Source: Chitinophaga pinensis (GTDB lineage: Bacteria > Bacteroidota > Bacteroidia > Flavobacteriales_D > Crocinitomicaceae). Taken from it: 10,982 bases of DNA. The notes below the pieces were generated by a model. It saw only the letters and a program-made list of their open reading frames with translations. It searched no databases and was not told the origin of the DNA. The translations under genes and the position numbers were made by a program. This document shows positions 5,882 through 10,982 of the stretch, piece after piece; within the stretch, counting starts at the first letter, position 1; each line of letters starts with the position of its first letter. The stretch is from NCBI GenBank assembly GCA_945870115.1, contig CAMBRH010000099.1, positions 1 through 10,982 on the forward strand. The letters are read 5' to 3'.

Positions 5882-6832
5882 ATGAAAGTAATTGATCATT
5901 TAAATTCCTCAAAATCTACTCTTTTCTCATTCGAAATTTTGCCTCCTTTAAAAGGTAAGAGCATTCAATCAATTTATGATGGAATAGATCCATTAATGGA
6001 ATTTAAACCGAAATTTATTAATGTAACGTATCACCGAGAAGAATACATTTACAAAGAAAGAGAAAAAGGATTACTTGAAAAAATTGCGATTCGCAAGCGA
6101 CCAGGAACAGTTGGAATTTGTGCTGCAATTATGAATAAATACCAAGTTGACGCAGTTCCACATTTAATTTGTGGTGGATTTAGTCAAGAAGAAACAGAAA
6201 ATGCTTTGATTGATTTGCAATTTTTAGGAATTGATAATGTCTTGGCTTTACGAGGAGATTCTATTAAAACAGAATCGAATTTCAAACCGCACCCAGAAGG
6301 TCATGCCTTTGCAAAAGATTTGATTAATCAAGTCGTGCAAATGAACAAAGGAAATTACATGACAGAAGATTATCAGCTTGAGCCAACAGATTTTTGTATT
6401 GGAGCAGCTGGTTATCCTGAAAAACACTTTGAAGCAATGAATTTGTCAATGGATTTAGTTCATTTAAAGCAAAAAGTAGATGCTGGAGCTTCTTATATTG
6501 TAACTCAAATGTTTTTTGACAACCAAAAATACTTTGATTTTGTTGATGCTTGCAGAAATGTAGGAATCAATGCTCCAATTATTCCAGGTTTAAAACCAAT
6601 AAAAACACTACAACACGCATCTTTTTTACCTAAGTTTTTTCATGTTGATTTTCCTGAAGCTTTATCAAAGGAAATTATCAAATGCAAAGATAATGCTGCA
6701 ATCGAACAAGTAGGGGTAGAGTGGGGAATTCAGCAATCAAAGGAATTGAAAGCAAAAAATGTTCCTTGTATTCATTATTATACCATGTCAACTTCCACGC
6801 AAGTAAAAAGAATTGCGAAAGAAGTTTTCTAA
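5882..6832 (+). CDS. metF: Methylenetetrahydrofolate reductase
   Basis: This 316-residue cytoplasmic flavoprotein reduces 5,10-methylenetetrahydrofolate to 5-methyltetrahydrofolate, the methyl donor for methionine synthesis. Family landmarks are present in order. FSFEILPP near the start holds the catalytic glutamate (E18, equivalent to E28 of E. coli). VPHLICGG is at about 92-99. LALRGD ends in D126, equivalent to the E. coli aspartate near the flavin. CIGAAGYPEKH is at 172-182, and GASYIVTQMFFD at 202-213 lines the folate site. The C-terminal HYYTMSTS (298-305) is also typical. Length fits the bacterial single-domain form with no regulatory extension. A secreted hypothetical protein begins 20 bp downstream and probably shares the transcript. 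Confidence 0.95.
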   Translation: MKVIDHLNSSKSTLFSFEILPPLKGKSIQSIYDGIDPLMEFKPKFINVTYHREEYIYKEREKGLLEKIAIRKRPGTVGICAAIMNKYQVDAVPHLICGGFSQEETENALIDLQFLGIDNVLALRGDSIKTESNFKPHPEGHAFAKDLINQVVQMNKGNYMTEDYQLEPTDFCIGAAGYPEKHFEAMNLSMDLVHLKQKVDAGASYIVTQMFFDNQKYFDFVDACRNVGINAPIIPGLKPIKTLQHASFLPKFFHVDFPEALSKEIIKCKDNAAIEQVGVEWGIQQSKELKAKNVPCIHYYTMSTSTQVKRIAKEVF

Positions 6833-6852
6833 ATTAAACAACGCATTTTATT

Positions 6853-7389
6853 ATGATTAAATTTATTTTTCTTGGATTATTATTTTTAAGTTCGAATGTG
6901 TTTTCTCAGGTAGAAAACTTAGATATAAAAAATTTAATCGTTGTTTGTCAGTTAGATAAAGCAGAAGATCGTTTTACCTTAGAAGTAAATTTAGCTGAAA
7001 TTTTGGCTGACTGTGGAATAAAAACGATGGCAAGTTTAAATGCTCAAAAACAAGGAACAAATGTTGGTTATTTAGGAATGGACAGCATACAATTGGATTT
7101 AAAAAATAAAGGATTTGATACATATGTCTTGGTTTCTGTTAGAGGCTACGACACAAAATTCAAAAGATCAACGATTTTTAATGACATGAGAACAGAATTA
7201 GCAACAGGACATTTATTTCCCTTGTATCGCGATGAAATTACATCTATTTCTTTGGAATTTTACTTCTACAGAAACGGCAAAAATGTTGGATATGACCTAC
7301 TAAAACTTGGAGGAATTTCTTCAAGAGAAGACGTAATTAAAAAATTAAGAAAGAAATTACCAAAAAGAATTTACAAATATTGGTCATAA
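6853..7389 (+). CDS. Secreted hypothetical protein, co-transcribed with metF
   Basis: The 178-residue protein opens with a signal peptide (MIKFIFLGLLFLSSNVFS, likely cut before Q19) and has no lipobox cysteine, so it should be periplasmic or exported. The mature part looks like one alpha/beta domain of about 160 residues. It includes LIVVCQLDKAEDRFTLEVNL (about 28-47), VLVSVRGYDTKFK (92-104) and a basic C-terminus. Residue strings such as GHLFPLYRDEITS (119-131) look like conserved family cores, but I cannot assign a function. Two cysteines (C32, C54) could form a disulfide. It starts 20 bp after metF with no promoter between, so it is probably read with metF; a functional link to folate or methionine metabolism is only a guess. 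Confidence 0.82.
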   Translation: MIKFIFLGLLFLSSNVFSQVENLDIKNLIVVCQLDKAEDRFTLEVNLAEILADCGIKTMASLNAQKQGTNVGYLGMDSIQLDLKNKGFDTYVLVSVRGYDTKFKRSTIFNDMRTELATGHLFPLYRDEITSISLEFYFYRNGKNVGYDLLKLGGISSREDVIKKLRKKLPKRIYKYWS

Positions 7390-7402
7390 TTTTATTTTTT
7401 AT

Positions 7403-7432
7403 TTTGATATTTAAAATATTTAGTTAATTTTA
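7403..7432 (+). promoter_or_regulatory. Promoter of the 53-residue membrane peptide gene
   Basis: TTTG at 7403-7406 is followed after 18 bp by TAATTTTA (7425-7432), one base off TAnnTTTG. The predicted start near 7438 leaves a leader of about 28 nt. Confidence 0.5.
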
Positions 7433-7465
7433 CACACAATTAGTAACATTAAAAAAATAGAAAAC

Positions 7466-7627
7466 ATGGTAAGTGGTTTAGGTTTAACAATTTTCCTTTT
7501 AATTGGTGGAATGGCATTTTGGTTGTTATTTTTCTTACTAGGATTCATCGTTCCTTTCTGGATTTCATTAGGAGTTTTCGCTAAAATTCGCCCAAAAAGA
7601 ATCTTCGAAGATACTGAAGCGAAATAA
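7466..7627 (+). CDS. Small membrane protein, 53 residues
   Basis: An ATG at 7466 after an A-rich leader opens 53 codons ending in TAA at 7625-7627. Residues 5 to about 39 are almost wholly hydrophobic (for example LTIFLLIGGMAFWLLFFLL), enough for one long or two short membrane segments with a proline (P30) between them. A basic-then-acidic tail follows (AKIRPKRIFEDTEAK), which would place the C-terminus in the cytoplasm by the positive-inside rule. A promoter-like pair lies just upstream and a strong terminator 24 bp downstream, so it looks like a free-standing unit. Its size, composition and flanking signals support a real gene despite its shortness. I do not recognise the family. Confidence 0.72.
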   Translation: MVSGLGLTIFLLIGGMAFWLLFFLLGFIVPFWISLGVFAKIRPKRIFEDTEAK

Positions 7628-7650
7628 GCGTTTAAATAAATATTATTTAT

Positions 7651-7682
7651 AAGGTTGGATATTCACTATTCAACCTTTTTTT
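7651..7682 (+). terminator. Rho-independent terminator of the small membrane protein gene
   Basis: AAGGTTG (7651-7657) pairs with CAACCTT (7671-7677), with a possible inner ATA/TAT, and the sequence runs directly into a seven-T tract (7676-7682). Confidence 0.85.
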
Positions 7683-7765
7683 GTTTCAACTAATTGAATT
7701 ACTTGTATAATTTATAAACGAAAGTTATTTTGACTCTTATAATGAATTTTGTTAATAGGTTATGA

Positions 7766-7816
7766 CGCTGTAGGAGAAAAAGCAAAGCTTTTGAAGAACC
7801 AGCGACAGTGCAGAGA
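7766..7816 (+). repeat. 40-bp AGCTTTTGAAGA element, copy 2, in a nested hairpin
   Basis: The segment 7777-7816 aligns to the minus strand of 131-170 (30 of 40 bases). CGCTG (7766-7770) pairs with CAGCG (7800-7804), and inside it AAAAGC (7778-7783) pairs with GCTTTT (7787-7792) around an AAA loop. It joins directly to the 100-bp two-hairpin element that follows. Confidence 0.55.
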
Positions 7817-7910
7817 TAAATATTTGTAACGACGGATGAAGTCCGTCGTAAAAAAAAATAAAAATTAAATCGTTTTTGGCGTGTGTTTTTGTTTAAAAAC
7901 CATGCCAAAA
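7811..7910 (+). repeat. Two-hairpin 100-bp element, copy 1 (upstream of the TPR lipoprotein)
   Basis: The first hairpin pairs ACGACGGA (7829-7836) with TCCGTCGT (7842-7849). After an A-rich linker, the second pairs TTTTGGCGTG (7874-7883) with CATGCCAAAA (7901-7910), with one G-U. Inside it GTTTTT (7885-7890) pairs with AAAAAC (7895-7900), leaving one bulged T (7884). A homologous element in the same orientation is at 9063-9161. The remainder of 7683-8033 shows no gene. Confidence 0.75.
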
Positions 7911-8010
7911 GATATTAAAATTAGTAGTTCTGGAAATAAAAGTGTAATTCAATTAACTAAATAGAACAATACGATAACTCAATAATGCATCCCAATTAAT
8001 TATTAAAATT

Positions 8011-8018
8011 TACCTTTA
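8011..8018 (+). promoter_or_regulatory. Possible -7 box for the TPR lipoprotein gene
   Basis: TACCTTTA differs from TAnnTTTG at the last base only and lies 16 bp before the ATG. No well-placed TTG was found upstream. Confidence 0.3.
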
Positions 8019-8033
8019 CAACAAAATTTAATT

Positions 8034-9032
8034 ATGAAAGTAACTTACAAAATATTTATTTGCTTATTTATATCTTTATTACTTGTTAGTTGTGGTGAAA
8101 ATAAAACCACAAAACCAGTAGTTTTAAATTTAGATAGTTTGGTTAAAATTTATCCAGATAGTGTAAGCTTATTAGTTCAACAAGGAAATAAATTTTTAGA
8201 TGCTTATATTTATGATGAAGCCTTGAAAATAGGAGCAAAAGCCTTTCGTTTGGACACAATGGATATCGAAGCACGTTTTCTATACGCAAATGCCATGAAT
8301 AACATAAATACACGTACCGTTGTTGATGTAGCAAACGCACAAAAACATTTTTTACAAGTATTGCGTGTTCAACCAGAAAATAAAAAAGCTTACATTGCTT
8401 TAGCATCGACTTATACGCAACAAGGAGATTTTGAAAAATCGTTTAAATACATCAACGAAGTTTTGAAGAAAGACAAAAGATACAGAGACGCTTACATCAT
8501 GAAGGGAACTAATTATTTGACTTTAGGTAACAGAGAATTAGCCGTTTCTTCCTATGAAACTGCAGTACAACAAGATCCTAAATTCTTTGAAGGATATCTG
8601 CAATTAGCGTGGATTTATACAGAAGATCAAAAATATCAATTGGCCTTAGAATATTTTAGAACAGCGGCCGATCTTAAACCAAAATCAGTTGATGCACTTT
8701 ATGGAATCGGATATTCCTTGCAAATGTTGGAAAAATACGACGAATCTTTATTAGCATATAGAAATTTAATTGAAGCAGATAATGAATATTATTTAGCTTT
8801 ATTTAATCAAGCATATATCAAACAATATCATCAAAATCAAGTAGATAGTGCAATTTATTTTTATCAAAGTGCAATAGATTTACAACCACAATTTGTGAAA
8901 GGTTGGCATAATTTGGGTTTATGCTTTAAAGCAAAAGGTGATAAAACAAGTGCTTTGCAATCTTTCGCTAAAGCCTTAAAATATAATCCAGATTTTGAAG
9001 AATCTAGAATAGAGGCAAATAAGTTGAGGTAA
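8034..9032 (+). CDS. TPR-repeat lipoprotein
   Basis: The 332-residue protein starts with a lipoprotein signal (MKVTYKIFICLFISLLLVSC) whose lipobox LVSC places the lipidated cysteine at C20, so it should be membrane-anchored. The rest is built of tetratricopeptide repeats. Clear helical-hairpin units start at about residues 118 (AYIALASTYTQQGDF), 152 (DAYIMKGTNYLTLGN), 186 (EGYLQLAWIYTEDQK), 220 (DALYGIGYSLQMLEK), 253 (YLALFNQAYIKQYHQ) and 288 (VKGWHNLGLCFKAKG). One or two weaker ones come earlier (43-115). TPR arrays bind protein partners, so a scaffold or assembly role at the envelope is likely, but the partner is unknown. The gene stands alone and is bracketed by two related 100-bp repeat elements. 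Confidence 0.9.
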   Translation: MKVTYKIFICLFISLLLVSCGENKTTKPVVLNLDSLVKIYPDSVSLLVQQGNKFLDAYIYDEALKIGAKAFRLDTMDIEARFLYANAMNNINTRTVVDVANAQKHFLQVLRVQPENKKAYIALASTYTQQGDFEKSFKYINEVLKKDKRYRDAYIMKGTNYLTLGNRELAVSSYETAVQQDPKFFEGYLQLAWIYTEDQKYQLALEYFRTAADLKPKSVDALYGIGYSLQMLEKYDESLLAYRNLIEADNEYYLALFNQAYIKQYHQNQVDSAIYFYQSAIDLQPQFVKGWHNLGLCFKAKGDKTSALQSFAKALKYNPDFEESRIEANKLR

Positions 9033-9053
9033 AGTCCATGTAGGGTATTTCCA

Positions 9054-9161
9054 TAACTCCAACGGAGTTAAATGTTTATAGCGGTGGATTGAAATCCACC
9101 GCAGAAAATATGAGAATAATTGTTTGTGGCGTGCGTTTTTGATTCAAAAACCATGAAACAA
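9054..9161 (+). repeat. Two-hairpin 100-bp element, copy 2, preceded by an extra hairpin
   Basis: A short hairpin TAACTCC/GGAGTTA with an AAC loop (9054-9070) leads into the element proper, homologous to 7811-7910 from 9063 onward. The first stem pairs GCGGTGGAT (9081-9089) with ATCCACCGC (9094-9102). The second is TTGTTT (9120-9125) with AAACAA (9156-9161), CGTG with CATG, and GTTTTTGA (9135-9142) with TCAAAAAC (9144-9151), with a bulged C at 9134 matching the bulged T of copy 1. It lies 21 bp after the TPR gene. A weak GTTTAA/TTAAAC stem followed by a T-run (9166-9198) might end that transcript. Confidence 0.75.
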
Positions 9162-9314
9162 ACCCGTTTAATTGAAATTAATTTTTAAACATGTTTTTCT
9201 TGTAAGGTAATTTAACTAATTGTTACAAACATTTCTCTTTTATTAACTTTTTGGAATAATTATGGTATGGATAAAAATTAAGTTTACTTTAGTTTAATCT
9301 AAAAAAGAATTAAC

Positions 9315-10640
9315 ATGTCCAAAAATCCAATCATTTACGTACTAGACACATCCGTTTTATTGCATGATCACCAATCTCTGTTGACATTTAAAGAAAATAA
9401 TGTTGCAGTTCCAATTACGGTTTTAGAAGAATTAGATAACTTTAAAATTGGAAATGATACTAAAAACTTTTCCGCAAGGGAAATAATTCGTTTTATTGAT
9501 AAATTAATAGGAAACGAAAGTTTAAATGAATGGATTCAACTTGCACCAGGTTTAGGAAAATTTAAAGTTGTATTAGATCATTCTCCGAAAGAATTAAATG
9601 CAGAGTACATTTTTTCTGTTGGTAAAAATGACCATAAAATTATCAATGCAGGTTTGGCTTTAAAAGAATCAAATCCAAAAACTCAAGTTGTTTTAGTAAC
9701 AAAAGATATAAACCTACGCATAAAAGCAAAAGCTTTAGGTTTAAAAGCTGAAGATTATAAAACAGGAAAAGTTGAAACGGATAAAATTGAAGACACAAGT
9801 TATTATAATATCGAAAGCATTGATACTGAGATAATAAGAGAGCTTTTCACAAAAGATAGCATTGACGAAAATGGAATTTTAGGTTCAAAAAAGGTTGCCA
9901 ACGGATATTATATTTTGAAAAATGGAAAAGCATCAAGTTTAGCTTTTTACAACCATTTAAAAAACACCTTGGAACGTGTTGACAAAACATTTGTTTACGG
10001 CATAAAAGCAAAAAATGCAGAACAAGCTTTTGCAGTTCACGCCTTGTTAAATCCTGACATTAAATTAGTTGCTCTTCAAGGTGTTGCTGGAACAGGAAAA
10101 ACATTACTAGCTTTGGCGAGTGCTTTGGAGCAACACACCCAATACCAACAAATTATTCTTGCTAGACCAATAGTTCCTCTTTCAAACAAAGAAATTGGTT
10201 TTCTTCCAGGGGATGCGAATGATAAGATCGGACCTTACATGGAACCACTTTGGGATAATTTAAAATTCATTAAGTCTCAGTTTGGCGAAAATGAAAAAAA
10301 GCGCAAAACCTTGGATGAAATGGAGCAGCAAGGAAAATTAATCATTACTCCTTTGGCTTTTATTCGTGGTAGAAGTTTGTCAAACATTTTATTTATTGTT
10401 GATGAAGCACAAAATTTAACACCTCATGAAATAAAAACAATCATCACAAGAGCTGGAGAAAATACAAAAATCATTTTCACTGGTGATGTGCGCCAAATTG
10501 ATACACCATATTTGGATGAACATTCTTGCGGTTTAGCTTATTTGATTGATAAATTGAGAAATCAACCTTTGTTTGCGCAAGTAAAACTCGAAAAAGGAGA
10601 AAGATCTGATTTGGCTAATTTAGCGAATGACCTACTGTGA
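9315..10640 (+). CDS. PIN domain-PhoH family ATPase
   Basis: The 441-residue protein joins two domains. The N-terminal PIN domain (about 5-150) keeps acidic residues expected of a metal-dependent ribonuclease: D11 (YVLDTSVLL), E38/E39 (VLEELD), D106 (NDHKI) and D131 (VTKDINLR). The C-terminal PhoH ATPase (about 225-441) has Walker A GVAGTGKT (256-263) and Walker B LFIVDEAQ (359-366). ARPIVPLSNKEIGFLPGD (283-300) and TGDVRQID (389-396) are typical of PhoH. In mycobacteria the same fusion (PhoH2) has RNA helicase and RNase activity, so an RNA-processing role in the cytoplasm is likely here. It lies 282 bp from the TPR gene and is probably transcribed alone. I see no small antitoxin-like gene upstream and no clear -7/-33 pair. 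Confidence 0.93.
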   Translation: MSKNPIIYVLDTSVLLHDHQSLLTFKENNVAVPITVLEELDNFKIGNDTKNFSAREIIRFIDKLIGNESLNEWIQLAPGLGKFKVVLDHSPKELNAEYIFSVGKNDHKIINAGLALKESNPKTQVVLVTKDINLRIKAKALGLKAEDYKTGKVETDKIEDTSYYNIESIDTEIIRELFTKDSIDENGILGSKKVANGYYILKNGKASSLAFYNHLKNTLERVDKTFVYGIKAKNAEQAFAVHALLNPDIKLVALQGVAGTGKTLLALASALEQHTQYQQIILARPIVPLSNKEIGFLPGDANDKIGPYMEPLWDNLKFIKSQFGENEKKRKTLDEMEQQGKLIITPLAFIRGRSLSNILFIVDEAQNLTPHEIKTIITRAGENTKIIFTGDVRQIDTPYLDEHSCGLAYLIDKLRNQPLFAQVKLEKGERSDLANLANDLL

Positions 10641-10642
10641 TT

Positions 10643-10681
10643 GGACATCAGGATGTTAAGATTTTAGGACATCAAGACTTA
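10643..10681 (+). repeat. Degenerate octamer tract directly after the phoH stop codon
   Basis: Starting two bases past the stop, five units follow in an 8-base register: GGACATCA, GGATGTTA, AGATTTTA, GGACATCA, AGACTTA. Units one and four are identical. The tract corresponds to the one after comF (226-200, minus strand). Confidence 0.6.
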
Positions 10682-10724
10682 ATTTAATGTGCACAAGAGA
10701 TATTTGTTTTTAATTATATTAAGG

Positions 10725-10757
10725 CTTCCTCCCTTGAGGGAGGATAGAGGAGGGTGA
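10725..10757 (+). repeat. REP-like hairpin repeat, family 1, copy 4
   Basis: TCCTCCC (10727-10733) pairs perfectly with GGGAGGA (10738-10744) around a TTGA loop. The tail TAGAGGAGGGTGA follows. This is the cleanest copy and lies downstream of phoH in the coding orientation. Confidence 0.8.
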
Positions 10758-10891
10758 TAAGGTTAACGTATATAAAAATTTAATATAAATTAGGTTAAAT
10801 TTTTGCGGTTTTTGAAATCGAATGTCTTTAAAAAACTTAAATTCAAGTAATAAATGCAACTTTTAGATTTAGTGCGTTAAATTAACATTCA

Positions 10892-10925
10892 AAACAGAAG
10901 GGAATTAAAAATCCCCTTTCTGTTT
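10892..10925. terminator. Hairpin terminator, possibly bidirectional
   Basis: AAACAGAA (10892-10899) pairs with TTCTGTTT (10918-10925), and GGGA (10900-10903) with TCCC (10912-10915), with two unpaired bases on one side. T-rich sequence follows on the plus strand and TTTTG on the minus strand. It is 250 bp past phoH, so it may belong to phoH or to a gene beyond the window edge. I see nothing codable in 10758-10891 or 10926-10982. Confidence 0.6.
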
Positions 10926-10982
10926 CTATTAAAAGTGTTATTTTACCCCGTTAAATCGCCAAAAATAAAGTTGTAATGTCGC

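Noticed and set aside
7699..7908. A 69-codon minus-strand frame upstream of the TPR gene
   Set aside because: It runs through the 40-bp element and the two-hairpin repeat, has a biased composition typical of translated AT-rich repeats, and has no promoter or conserved-looking domain.
7902..7964. A 20-codon frame starting at the ATG inside hairpin 2 of the repeat (and an 11-codon one at 9153-9188 in the second copy)
   Set aside because: The ATG is part of the conserved hairpin stem (AAAAACCATG), and the two peptides share no sequence after the start, so the shared ATG is best explained by the repeat.
9033..9314. Antitoxin gene partner for the PIN-PhoH protein
   Set aside because: No frame of useful length lies in the gap, which is mostly repeat DNA.
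10643..10681. CRISPR-like short repeats
   Set aside because: The units are about 8 bases, degenerate and contiguous without spacers; no cas gene is nearby.

Overview
The window looks like a stretch of chromosome from a Bacteroidota bacterium, most likely a member of the Flavobacteriia. It is AT-rich, and starts are preceded by A-rich leaders instead of Shine-Dalgarno sequences. Several upstream regions carry the Bacteroidota-type -7 box TAnnTTTG. The proteins are of flavobacterial flavour: an nrdB-nrdA pair close to the eukaryotic ribonucleotide reductase, a ComF-type phosphoribosyltransferase, a lipoprotein rich in TPR repeats, and a PIN-PhoH ATPase. No phage, insertion-sequence transposase, CRISPR array, tRNA or rRNA is visible.

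Layout. At the left edge are the first 12 complete codons of a minus-strand dinucleotide-binding protein. A repeat-filled gap of about 190 bp follows, then comF on the minus strand. A 490-bp divergent region separates comF from nrdB-nrdA on the plus strand. After nrdA come an unusual 90-bp repeat, a REP-like hairpin and a rho-independent terminator. Next are a small integral membrane protein of unknown function, then metF with a secreted hypothetical protein 20 bp behind it. A 53-residue membrane peptide gene follows, with its own promoter and terminator. A TPR lipoprotein is flanked on both sides by related 100-bp hairpin elements. The last gene is the PIN-PhoH gene, followed by repeats and a terminator.

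How the genes work together. NrdA and NrdB are the two subunits of one enzyme, making deoxyribonucleotides. MetF supplies 5-methyltetrahydrofolate for methionine synthesis. ComF belongs to a family linked to DNA uptake. PhoH is a predicted RNA-acting ATPase with a nuclease-like domain. Apart from the RNR pair and the metF-hypothetical pair, the genes seem to be separate transcription units and not one pathway.

What stands out is the intergenic DNA. At least four repeat families occupy the gaps: a TTGA-loop GC-rich hairpin (four copies), a degenerate octamer tract abutting the stop codons of comF and phoH, a roughly 40-bp element found twice (once inside a TTGA-loop hairpin), and a two-hairpin 100-bp element whose two copies show compensatory base changes. 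I see no clear new enzymatic or defence system; the repeat architecture is the most interesting content.
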